Shown one piece after another: positions 1 to 7,900 of a stretch of DNA of 9,364 nucleotides (position 1 is its first letter; each line of letters begins with the position of its first letter). The translations under genes and the position numbers were made by a program. The notes under the pieces are model-generated. The model ran no database searches and had not been told where the DNA came from. It was given only the letters and a program-made list of their open reading frames with translations. Origin of the DNA: Capsulimonas sp. (GTDB taxonomy: Bacteria; Armatimonadota; Armatimonadia; Armatimonadales; Capsulimonadaceae); NCBI GenBank assembly GCA_025963815.1, contig JAOQAA010000609.1, positions 1 through 9,364 on the forward strand, written 5' to 3'.

Positions 1-76
1 AATGATATCGCCCCAAATGGGATGGATGGAACAAAAAGCGCCCGCTTTGTTAAGAGCGCCGCGCCTTCGGGACGGG

Positions 77-82
77 TATACT
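77..82 (+). promoter_or_regulatory. Possible -10 box (TATACT) just upstream of the pseudokinase
   Basis: TATACT ends 9 nt before the ATG at 92, and no convincing -35 box lies at 16-18 bp. If used, transcription would start within a few bases of the start codon and give a nearly leaderless mRNA, which would fit the missing Shine-Dalgarno site. This is a single short match and may be chance. Confidence 0.2.
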
Positions 83-91
83 AAAAAGATC

Positions 92-1756
92 ATGGATCGG
101 GTGCTCTCGCAGTTTGAGGACGTCGCTGAAGTTATCGCGACCGGTCCGGGAATCGTCAGCTGGAGGGCGCGCGATGCAGGCGGCGACCGTCAGGTGCTGA
201 TTAAGCGCCGTACGGGCGAGCTTGGCAAGACACGCGCGACGCAGGCGCTTGGCCTGCGCCACCCCCGCATCGCCCCCGCACGCCGCTGGCTGATCGACGC
301 GGACGCTCTTTACACCATCCGAGACTGGATTCCCGGCCACAGCCTGCGCGCGACGCTCGCCAGCGGCGCGGACCGCTCGTTTGACCGCCTGCGCGGCCTG
401 CTGGATCCAGTCCTCGACACCCTCGACTACGCCCATCGCATGGGCGCGCCCCACGGTTCGATCTCTCCCGAAAATATCGTCATTGGCAGCGACGGCGCGA
501 GTTACCTGACGGATTTCGGGACAAGCCGGGGCGCCTCCGGCACGCGTTACGCCCCGCCATCCCTGCTTGGGCCGAACGGCGCCGCGACCGCCCGCGCCGA
601 TTACTATGCCCTTTGCGAAATTTACAAAGAGTTTCTACCCGAGCGCTCCCCTGATGACGAAGCCGGGGCGGAGGCGCGCACGCGCCTGATGCGCAATCTG
701 ACGGAGATGCAGGCGACCACCGCCACACCGGATGAACTGCGCTACAAGCTCGACGCCATTACCCGTATGGCCGGCTTGCTGGGGTTCGGCGCCGCCGGCC
801 TGCCTGCGGAAGGCCGGCGTCTCGGCGCAAAGATCGTCTGCATGGTCACTCCCACCACGGCGGTGATCAACGCGGGCGCCGGCACGGCGGTCGTGCTCAC
901 CATCTGGAATGAGGGCGACACGCCACTGCATATCGAAGCCGTCGGCTCGGACGCCGTCTGGCTCAATTACCATACACGCTTCACGCCGTTCGTGCTGGCT
1001 CCAGACGACGAGATCGATCTGGTCTTCACGCTTTCGGGCGCGCGGCTCCAGCCGGGAGATTACCGGGCGAATATTCAAATCCGATCCAATAGCGGCATGC
1101 AGACCGCCGCACCGAAGTCCGGCGCCACATGGCACGAGCAGATGATCGCGGTTCCAGTCGCCGTGAAGGGGATCGCGACCGCAGCGACGGCTGCTCCGCC
1201 GCCGCTCGCCGAGCGCTTGCCCAGCGCCGGCGCTCCCGACTCCGCCCCGCCGCCGTTCGCCTCACAGCCCGCGCCGCCGCCTCTTCCGCCATCGGGCGCT
1301 GCGCTCGATGGCGGAGGGATCGCCTGCACGCAGGAACCCGACCCCGGCTTAGTTCGGTATGGACAAAAGGGTGTGCTGCATATCGGGGTCCGAAATATCG
1401 GTTCCGAGCGCATTCGGATCGACAAGGCCGCCGCATCACCGTCCTGGCTGACCTATCCGGGCGAATTTCAGCCGCTCTGGATCGAGCCGGGCGCCACACA
1501 GTTCCTCGGTTTCTCCGTCTCCGCGACCTCGCTGACGGCAGGTGATTACAAAGCCGTCATCACCTTCGTCAACAGCGTGGAAGAAAAGACGGAAATGGGC
1601 AGCCGCATGGCTTGGCGTGAAATGCACTGCGACGTCCGCGTCCGCGTGGTCAAAGACGTTCCCGCCGGTCAGGTTCCCAGCGCGACGGGGTGTGCGCCGG
1701 TGCTGATTGCCGGAATTTTAGGAATTGTGGGAGCGGCGGCGGTACTGCTGCATTAG
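92..1756 (+). CDS. Membrane-anchored pseudokinase with two Ig-like repeats
   Basis: From the ATG at 92 this is a 554-residue protein. Residues about 10-225 follow a Ser/Thr kinase fold: a glycine-rich stretch (GPG near 18-20), VLIK with Lys38 in the VAIK position, a catalytic-loop equivalent HGSISPEN at 121-128, DFG at 141-143, an APE-like APPS, and a helix-F-like ADYYAL. In the catalytic loop the HRD Asp is Ser123 and the following Lys is Ser125, so phosphotransfer is unlikely and a scaffold or nucleotide-sensing role fits better. Two related Ig-like beta domains follow (about 246-360 and 410-522), each with a WLxY...F...P...GDYxA pattern and separated by a Pro/Ala-rich linker. A hydrophobic helix (about 532-553) ends the protein, so it is probably tail-anchored with the rest in the cytoplasm. 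The frame is open back to an ATG at position 2, but those 30 codons use rare-looking codons (ATA, TTA, AGA) and match no domain, so I prefer 92. No clear Shine-Dalgarno site precedes it. First gene of the tubulin/vWA cluster. Confidence 0.82.
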   Translation: MDRVLSQFEDVAEVIATGPGIVSWRARDAGGDRQVLIKRRTGELGKTRATQALGLRHPRIAPARRWLIDADALYTIRDWIPGHSLRATLASGADRSFDRLRGLLDPVLDTLDYAHRMGAPHGSISPENIVIGSDGASYLTDFGTSRGASGTRYAPPSLLGPNGAATARADYYALCEIYKEFLPERSPDDEAGAEARTRLMRNLTEMQATTATPDELRYKLDAITRMAGLLGFGAAGLPAEGRRLGAKIVCMVTPTTAVINAGAGTAVVLTIWNEGDTPLHIEAVGSDAVWLNYHTRFTPFVLAPDDEIDLVFTLSGARLQPGDYRANIQIRSNSGMQTAAPKSGATWHEQMIAVPVAVKGIATAATAAPPPLAERLPSAGAPDSAPPPFASQPAPPPLPPSGAALDGGGIACTQEPDPGLVRYGQKGVLHIGVRNIGSERIRIDKAAASPSWLTYPGEFQPLWIEPGATQFLGFSVSATSLTAGDYKAVITFVNSVEEKTEMGSRMAWREMHCDVRVRVVKDVPAGQVPSATGCAPVLIAGILGIVGAAAVLLH

Positions 1757-1779
1757 GAGCGGCCCTTGTCCAATCCCGC

Positions 1780-1949
1780 AGATTCGGCCCCCCTGCCCCC
1801 AATCCTGGGGGAGGAGGTTGTCGTGGGATTGTATTGGATTAACCAACACGTGGGGCTCCGTGAATAAAAGCTGGCCCAAACGCCAATATCGATAAAATTA
1901 CCCAATGCCAAATTCCTCCCCCGGATTGGGGGGCAGGGCGGCCGAATCT
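1780..1949. repeat. Inverted pair of GC-rich palindromic (REP/MITE-like) repeats
   Basis: Two arms of about 36 nt, 1780-1815 and 1914-1949, are reverse complements apart from one substitution and two single-base length differences. They begin with AGATTCGG and end with its complement CCGAATCT. Each arm is also palindromic in itself: CCCCCA-ATCC-TGGGGG at 1796-1811, and CCCCC-GGATT-GGGGG at 1918-1932. The 98 nt between them are richer in A+T and show no gene. The layout matches an inverted pair of REP-type repeats or a small non-autonomous element with terminal inverted repeats. I see no clear target-site duplication. In RNA the arms could pair into a long stem ending 8 nt before the Shine-Dalgarno site of the next gene. 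Copy number elsewhere in the genome cannot be judged from this window. Confidence 0.75.
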
Positions 1950-1957
1950 TCTCCTGC

Positions 1958-1961
1958 GGAG
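1958..1961 (+). promoter_or_regulatory. Shine-Dalgarno site deciding the TTG start of the vWA gene
   Basis: GGAG lies 9 nt upstream of an in-frame TTG at 1971. Translation from that TTG gives a protein that begins directly with a well-formed signal peptide. The upstream ATG at 1905 has no such site, and its first codons lie in the palindromic repeat. Confidence 0.65.
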
Positions 1962-1970
1962 ACCCAACGC

Positions 1971-3167
1971 TTGATTTCGCGAACAAAACTCAATATTGCT
2001 CTGTGCGCCGCCCTCTGCGCCCTGCCCATCGCCGCGCGTGCGCAGGAGGCGGTCTCGCAGCCGCCGCTGCCGCAGTTTGCGGCGCAGATCAAAGCCGTGC
2101 ATCCCAAGACGGTGGTGTTTGTCTTTGACGTCTCGGCCAGCACCAAGCACGGCGGCGTATTCAGCCGCGAGCGGGCAGCGACCGCGACCCTGCTGCGCCA
2201 GGGATGCGTTCCCGGCGACCGGGTCATTTTGAAGAGCTTTGGGACCGGCGCGCAGACGGTATTCGACAAAACGCTCACGACCTCCGCCGATGCGGCGGCG
2301 CTGATCGATCAGATTCCCGCCACACCGGCCCCGGGCCAGGGCACTAATATTCGGGAGCCGCACCACGAAGCGCTGAAGGCGATCGAAGAAGATCTGCCCC
2401 ATCCCGGCGTGGTCGTGCTGCTGACGGATTCGTTTAACGACCGGCCGCTTGAAACCGATCCCAACTATCCGGCGTATTTGAGTTATTACACACTGAAGGG
2501 ATTGACGGTTTATCCCAGCACCTCGGAGAACCGGGGCTATGAAGGGCTTCTCAGCTCGTTAAAATCATCGGACAAGCTGACGGAGTACGGTGTCGGCGTC
2601 GGCATCGCCGAGAGCGGACGGCCAATTGAACGACTCCCTGTCGGCCCGGATCAGCTTGATGATAACGCGACACAGACGACCACCACGACGATTGTTACGC
2701 CGGCCACGCCCGAGAAAGCGCAAAGCAATCTGCCGATGATTATTGGCGGCGTAATCGCTGCCTTAGCCATTCTCGCCTTCGCGGTCATGTCGGCGATGCG
2801 AAGTCCTAAACCGCTGCGTCTGAAGCTCGGCGACAAAGGCCGGCCGATGGACTATCGGCTGCGTCCCGGCGCGAAGGTGCAGCTGGGCGGGTCGCTGGGA
2901 TCGGGCGGGCCGGGCGACGAGACATTCGCGCTGTCGGGCCTCGCGAAGCCGGCGGCGGCCATCGAGTGGAAGAGCGGCGGATTGTCGCTGGCTCCCGTCG
3001 TGAAGGACGGGGACGCCGTCAAGGTCTATCACAATGGAACGCGCCTGGAAAACTCGGTGGCGCTGCGCACCGGAGACGAAATCCGCGTGTCGGTTCCGGC
3101 GACGGACGCCGCTCCGGAGCGCGAGCACCGGGTCCGCGTGGCCGACCCCAAGGAAGAGATTTTCTGA
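1971..3167 (+). CDS. vWA-domain membrane protein with cytoplasmic FHA-like domain
   Basis: From the TTG at 1971 the product is 398 residues. Residues 1-24 are a signal peptide (basic start, hydrophobic core, ARA before the cut). A von Willebrand A domain follows (about 45-200) with a complete metal-binding MIDAS set: DVSAS at 53-57, Thr125 in GTN, and Asp153 in LLTDS. It should therefore bind a divalent metal and a protein or surface ligand outside the cytoplasm. A Thr-rich stalk (about 230-248) leads to one membrane helix (about 254-276). The cytoplasmic tail (about 281-390) resembles an FHA beta-sandwich, with NGT at 355-357 and GDEIRV at 368-373. The usual GR and SxxH phosphothreonine contacts are absent (GG at 306-307, and AKPAAAI in place of the second motif), so it may bind an unphosphorylated partner. 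An alternative ATG at 1905 would add 22 residues encoded mostly by the repeat and would bury the signal peptide. The following gene starts 123 nt downstream. The vWA call is strong; the FHA call is moderate. Confidence 0.87.
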   Translation: MISRTKLNIALCAALCALPIAARAQEAVSQPPLPQFAAQIKAVHPKTVVFVFDVSASTKHGGVFSRERAATATLLRQGCVPGDRVILKSFGTGAQTVFDKTLTTSADAAALIDQIPATPAPGQGTNIREPHHEALKAIEEDLPHPGVVVLLTDSFNDRPLETDPNYPAYLSYYTLKGLTVYPSTSENRGYEGLLSSLKSSDKLTEYGVGVGIAESGRPIERLPVGPDQLDDNATQTTTTTIVTPATPEKAQSNLPMIIGGVIAALAILAFAVMSAMRSPKPLRLKLGDKGRPMDYRLRPGAKVQLGGSLGSGGPGDETFALSGLAKPAAAIEWKSGGLSLAPVVKDGDAVKVYHNGTRLENSVALRTGDEIRVSVPATDAAPEREHRVRVADPKEEIF

Positions 3168-3274
3168 AGTCCAGTCGTCCCAAGAAACCCTGCAACCAAT
3201 TCCCACGTTATGTGTCACAATAATTGGCGAGCCTGCAAAGCTGTTTTGCGAGGCGTCCGCCAATTCGTCGGCAC

Positions 3275-3280
3275 AGGAGG
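3275..3280 (+). promoter_or_regulatory. Strong Shine-Dalgarno site deciding the TTG start of the Ig/3TM gene
   Basis: A complete AGGAGG lies 10 nt before an in-frame TTG at 3291. The first in-frame ATG, at 3210, has no comparable site and would place 27 unlikely residues ahead of the signal peptide. Confidence 0.7.
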
Positions 3281-3290
3281 CCGTGTCTCT

Positions 3291-3953
3291 TTGAAACTTG
3301 TCTGCTCCCGAATTGCGTGCATCGCCGCATTGCTGCTAACTCTGGCCTTCCCGGCATCCGCCAAGCCGCCGACGCTGGAAGCGGCCGACAATCCCCCCAT
3401 CCGTGCGGAAGTACAGCAAGGGGGAACCTACGTTGTCAATCTCAAGTATGCACAGCCCGAGGGCGACGCGCCGACGTCCCTGAAGATGATCCTGGAGACG
3501 CCCGGCGGTGAAGTCACTGTCCCCGCGACGATTCCGAGCGGCGACGCCACGGTTGGCATTCCAGTGACCTGGAGCTATACGCCCGCCAATTCCGGCACGT
3601 ATCGCTACCACTTCGAGGCGGTGTCCAGCACCGGAGGCAGCGTGCGACTGCCCGCCGACCCAAAAGACGATTACGAGTTCATCTCGTTTAATCCGCTCAC
3701 GAAATGGATCATCTTCCTGGTCGGGACACTTGTGGCGCTGGTATTCCTTCCGTTTGTGGTCTATGTCGGCACGCGCGCCGCGAACAAGCGCGGCGATCCG
3801 GCGGCCGCCTCCCGCGTTGCGCTGCTCGTCGGCGTACTCGCCTCATACGCCCTATTCTTCTACCTGTTCTTCTCGAACTACGGCGGATTGATGATGGCGG
3901 TTGGAGGCGTAGTCGCGCTAGCGATTTTGATCGTGCTGTTTACAAGAAAGTAA
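3291..3953 (+). CDS. Signal-peptide protein with Ig-like ectodomain and three membrane helices
   Basis: From the TTG at 3291 the product is 220 residues. Residues 1-24 form a signal peptide ending ASA before Lys25. Residues about 30-130 are rich in beta-strand patterns and look like an Ig/FN3-type fold, with alternating hydrophobics and a late SGTYRYHFEA strand of the kind that closes such domains. Three hydrophobic helices follow at about 137-158, 175-195 and 198-217, with a basic loop (ANKRGD) between the first two. The beta domain should sit outside the cytoplasm, and the C-terminus (FTRK) inside. I do not recognise a named family. The layout suggests a structural or receptor subunit that pairs with the vWA protein upstream, whose signal peptide is the same length. 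The next gene begins 39 nt downstream, so the two are probably cotranscribed. An ATG start at 3210 (247 residues) is possible but less likely. Confidence 0.8.
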   Translation: MKLVCSRIACIAALLLTLAFPASAKPPTLEAADNPPIRAEVQQGGTYVVNLKYAQPEGDAPTSLKMILETPGGEVTVPATIPSGDATVGIPVTWSYTPANSGTYRYHFEAVSSTGGSVRLPADPKDDYEFISFNPLTKWIIFLVGTLVALVFLPFVVYVGTRAANKRGDPAAASRVALLVGVLASYALFFYLFFSNYGGLMMAVGGVVALAILIVLFTRK

Positions 3954-3992
3954 AAGCCGGCAGCCACTGTCTGTGCGGTCCTGAGATCTGAT

Positions 3993-4877
3993 ATGGAACT
4001 TCGGCCACAAGATCTAGACGCCGCCCACCGAGATACGCTGATACGCTTGCGTGAAGAAGCTGTTGCCGCCGAATCCTGGCGCGGCAAGAATACGAAACGC
4101 CGAAAGAAGCGAGACAATAAAAATTTCCGCATCTTTGCTTCCATCTTCCTGGCCTTGTTTATATTTCATAGCGGGAATATGGTGCTGTGGGGACACGATG
4201 TATTGCCCGGGAGTTGGCTGATCCTTTTTCTGGCGCCGCTACTGCTGATCAAGAGGATAAATCAACCGCGACTCGTCTCGGGCGGGCGAGCGCCGATCAC
4301 GCTCGCAGAGGCCGAAGCAATCGGCGCAGGCGCGGAGGCGCTGGAGGCTGGATATTCCGTGATCCTGCGCTCCGTGATTGAGACAGAAGGTCTCAGCGTG
4401 GACGCCCGGCGAAACGTTCATGAAGCCTTGCGCGACATTGGCGATCTGGTCACGAAGCTCTCGGCGGAGCCGGTGGCGGGTCCAGTCAACAAGCCCCTGA
4501 AAATTCACAAGCAGGCGAGCGAAGCGGAAGAAAAGGCAAGTCAAGAAGCGGATCCAGTCGTCGCCGCCAGCCTGCGAAGGCAGGCGGAAACTCTGCGCGC
4601 CAGTGCGGTCCTAGCGGAGCAGCTCGCCACGCTGAAGCGCAGACGGGAAGCGGCGCGTGGAGAAGTGCTGACGCAAATCCAGACGATGCACGTCAGCCTG
4701 GAAAATCACGCGCTGAGCGGCCAGAACGAAAGCGGCGACTTCGAGGGACTTTCGGCCAATATTCAGCAGATCGCCGCCGAGGTCAACGCGACGCTGAACG
4801 CACGCGAGGAAGTACGGTCGGTGATTTCGCCGCACTATCAGGAGCCGCCCACTAGCACGCAGAAGCTCGGACATTGA
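3993..4877 (+). CDS. Two-helix membrane protein with coiled-coil cytoplasmic region
   Basis: A 294-residue protein of no family I recognise. A charged N-terminal segment (1-45) contains several Arg/Glu residues and a strongly basic run KNTKRRKKR at 32-40. Two hydrophobic helices (about 46-66 and 72-90) are joined by a short loop, and the basic run before the first places both ends in the cytoplasm. The rest is largely helical: about 103-157 (AEAEAIGAGAEALEAG onward), then a charged Ala/Glu/Arg/Lys-rich stretch at about 172-222 with coiled-coil character, and another helix near 252-278. The tail (QEPPTSTQKLGH) looks disordered. The gene sits 39 nt after the Ig/3TM gene and 36 nt before the tubulin-like gene, so it is probably in the same operon. 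Such a protein could tether cytoplasmic filaments to the membrane, but that is inference from position and topology. The ATG at 3993 lacks a strong Shine-Dalgarno site. Confidence 0.8.
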   Translation: MELRPQDLDAAHRDTLIRLREEAVAAESWRGKNTKRRKKRDNKNFRIFASIFLALFIFHSGNMVLWGHDVLPGSWLILFLAPLLLIKRINQPRLVSGGRAPITLAEAEAIGAGAEALEAGYSVILRSVIETEGLSVDARRNVHEALRDIGDLVTKLSAEPVAGPVNKPLKIHKQASEAEEKASQEADPVVAASLRRQAETLRASAVLAEQLATLKRRREAARGEVLTQIQTMHVSLENHALSGQNESGDFEGLSANIQQIAAEVNATLNAREEVRSVISPHYQEPPTSTQKLGH

Positions 4878-4913
4878 TTTCGATTTCTCTCAGTCCATTC
4901 AAGAATAAAACCT

Positions 4914-7900
4914 ATGGCAGACACAACGACACCACCGCTTCCGACAACGCCCGCGCCGACGACGCCCCCGGCTCCCGCGCCGACGATATCGGTCCCTTCC
5001 GGAACCGCTTCGACGACGGGGCCGACGGCTGACGACGGCCGGCTTCGGGGAATTTCGCGCTCGATCATTATCGGCGTCGGCGGCACCGGGCATCAGATTT
5101 TGCTGGATGTCCGCAAGCGTCTGATCGAGAAATACGAATCGCTGGACAAGATCCCGATCGTCGGATTTATGCTGCTGGACACGGATCAGTCGATCTTCTC
5201 GAAGAATCCGGACTATGATGACGCGGTCAACTTAGACAACGCCGATAAGATCCATACGTCGGTACACGGCGTGGACAATCTGCGCAAGAACCTGCGCGAG
5301 CATCCGCATCTTCGCACATGGCTCGACGCCCGGGTGCTGACCGGCGATATCGACCAGGGCGCCGGCGCGGTGCGTGCACGCGGCCGCCTCGCGTACTTCT
5401 GGAACTACGCCACCATCGCCCGCAAGCTCGAAGAAGAGATGCTGAAGGTAACGCGCGACTCCAGCAAGGAAACGGCGATCCGCAATGGGCTGCAAGTCGG
5501 CGAGGGCCTGACGGTCTATATCGTCGGCTCGATGCTCGGCGGTACGGGATCGGGCATGTTCCTGGACCTTGCCTATACCGTTCGCAACAAATTCAAATCG
5601 CAGCGCATGCTGGAGATGGTCGGGATGTTCAGCATTCCGCCAAACTCCGAAGCCGTCGCGGTGGACAATCGGCCCAACGCCTACGCGGCGCTGATGGAGC
5701 TGAACCACTTCACGGATCCATCGACGACGTTCTCAGCCCAGTATCAGGCCGAGATCCCGCCGATGGAGGACGCCGATCCTCCGTTCCGGTACACGTATCT
5801 GGTGGATACGTCGTCGCCGTCGGCGCAACTGGACTCGGTCAAAGACTTGGTGGAGATGATCGGGCACTCGATCTTCTTAGATTTGACCTCGGAATTCCAG
5901 CGGCAGAAGAAGTCCAACCGAAACAACTTCGACCAGTTCTTGATCACGGCGGATGGCCTCGGCTGCGCGCAAAACTACATGGGCTTCGGGCTGGCGTCGA
6001 TCTACTTCCCCAAGGACAAGGTCATGACGGCCTGCTCCAATCGACTTGCGGGCGACATCGTGCGCCGCTGGACGGATCCGCTGGAGCGCGTCGTCAATAT
6101 CGGCGCGTTCACCGACCAAGAGCTATCGCGTCTGGGCCTGACGGTCGACGCCGTGGAGCGGCTGGTGACGACGGCGAATTCGGAATCCGGTGAAACGCTG
6201 CGCGACATGGCCATGGGACACTGGAACAGCGCCAATCGACAGTATGAGACGGCGTATCCGGGCCATAACCGTGTGGTCGAGTATCTTGTCGCGCGCCAGA
6301 AAGAGTCCGACGCGCGTGTCGCCGACACCGACCCGAACCCCGATCTGCTCGCCAAGCGCAAGACCAACCTCGGCGAATCGGTCTTCCAGATTCAGCAGAA
6401 TTTGGGAACGGGGATCAAAGCCAAGGACAAGGCGCTACGGGACTGGGTCAGCGCGCAGGTGAACGATCCCAACCATCGGCATGGGGTCGCCGCGGCGGCC
6501 CTGGACACGATGGCCGACCGTTTCCGCACCTACATGACACAGCTGGAGCGGACACAAGAGGAACGCAAAAACGGTCTTCAGCCGACGACGCAGACACGCG
6601 ATGCGGCGCTTCAAAAGATTAACCGGCACGCCGGCGATATCATGCTGAGCCTGATCGCCACGGCAAAGCGACGCGAGATCGACGAGCAGAAAGACGCGTT
6701 CTTAGCCGCCGCCCGCCGCTACGACGCTGAGATGGTGGACATTCGCGGCGGCGAGGCGGCCCTGGTCTTCTATCGGCATCTGCTGGGCACGGTCATGAGC
6801 CTCAAAGCCGAGATGGACCGGTACGTCGAGCGAATCGAATCCCTGCGCGCCGGGTTTGCCCGCGCCGAGCGGGATGCCGTGCAGGAGCCGGTGGACGTCA
6901 ACGGCGAAGTGCTGTTCAATCCCGGCCGACGCGACACCGATCCCGTCACGGGGGCGGACCGCTATGTCGGCGGTGACATTGACGACCGCTACGCGCACTA
7001 TGTGGGCAACGCGCTTGACGCCAATAACGCCACCGTCAACAACTTGATCTCCGATATTCTGGAAAGTCTCGGCACGAAAGCCGATATCTGGGGCGTGCGC
7101 GATGGCGAATTGCCGCGCATCGCAAGCACGATCATTGCGCATACGCGCGGTGTGTTCAAAGCCGTCGAAGAAGAAAGCGTGCTGGACAAGTTTTACAGCA
7201 AGTACGGCCAGGACACAGACCGCACCATCCAGACCCTGCGCCGTGTGGGCAGCCTGTCGGCGCCGTTCCTCCACTTGCAGGAAAACGCGCCGAACTACAC
7301 GCACAATATCAACAAAGAACAGACCATTATCGGCGTCCTCCACGGCGCCGCGCCGCGCACGGAAAGCGAGCAGCGCTTCCGCACGATGATCATGGACACC
7401 GTTCAGGGCGTCAAGGATCAGCAGATTTCGAACTCCAACGAACCGCACCAGGTCCTGTTCTTACGCGAGCGCGCCGCCTTCCCACTGCGCCTGCTGCAAG
7501 GCATGGAGTCCTACCGTTACGCCTACGATCAAGTCAAATCACTCGGCGCGGCGGCCAACCCAATCCACACGCGCACGGACATCAAGGACTGGATCCGCAT
7601 CTCGCCGCCTTCGGCGGAGGATCAAAAATCCGCGTGGCGTACGTTCGTGATCGGCTGGGCCTCGGGCGTGATTGACGAGGAGCACGAATCGCGCTATACA
7701 AGTGTCGGCACCCGCGATATTATTTCGTTTGTGGCGAACTACACGGACAAATTTGGGATGCCCAAAAGCGACTCCCTGGGCGGCTTCAACACCGTGGAGT
7801 CCGTCGTGCACGGCTTCAAAACCGACGCGGGCTCTGCGCCCGGCCGGCCGCCCGCCGAAGCTAGGGATCTCGTCCAGCGCCTCTGCGATGACCGCCGTAT

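Noticed and set aside
2..91. A 30-codon N-terminal extension of the pseudokinase frame starting at the ATG at position 2
   Set aside because: Its codons (ATA, TTA, AGA, several A/T-ending) differ from the body of the gene, it fits no part of the kinase fold, and a possible -10 box lies inside it. The window edge prevents a firm exclusion.
1905..1970. ATG start at 1905 for the vWA gene
   Set aside because: Most of these codons fall within the right arm of the palindromic repeat, there is no ribosome binding site, and the signal peptide would be internal.
1839..2402. Long open frames on the minus strand opposite the vWA gene and elsewhere (for example 6702-7448 and 7539-7910)
   Set aside because: They are antisense to genes with clear domains, contain Arg/Ala-rich low-information protein, and have no ribosome binding sites or recognisable domains. 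They are expected by chance in GC-rich sequence.
3210..3290. ATG start at 3210 for the Ig/3TM gene
   Set aside because: There is no Shine-Dalgarno site before it, and the 27 extra residues would precede a complete signal peptide that begins right after AGGAGG-10-TTG.
3168..3290. CCAATT...AATTGG pairing and AT-rich bases considered as a terminator or promoter between the vWA and Ig/3TM genes
   Set aside because: The stem is only 6 bp with a long loop, no T tract follows, and no -35/-10 pair with acceptable spacing was found.
4917..5030. Repetitive ACG/CCG-rich stretch considered as a tandem repeat or CRISPR-like array
   Set aside because: The repetition is irregular and explained by the Pro/Thr/Ala-rich leader of the tubulin-like protein. 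No regular repeat-spacer pattern exists anywhere in the window.
5318..6193. 291-residue open frame on the + strand inside the tubulin-like gene
   Set aside because: It is an out-of-frame overlap with the conserved GTPase region, Arg/Gly-rich and without a domain.
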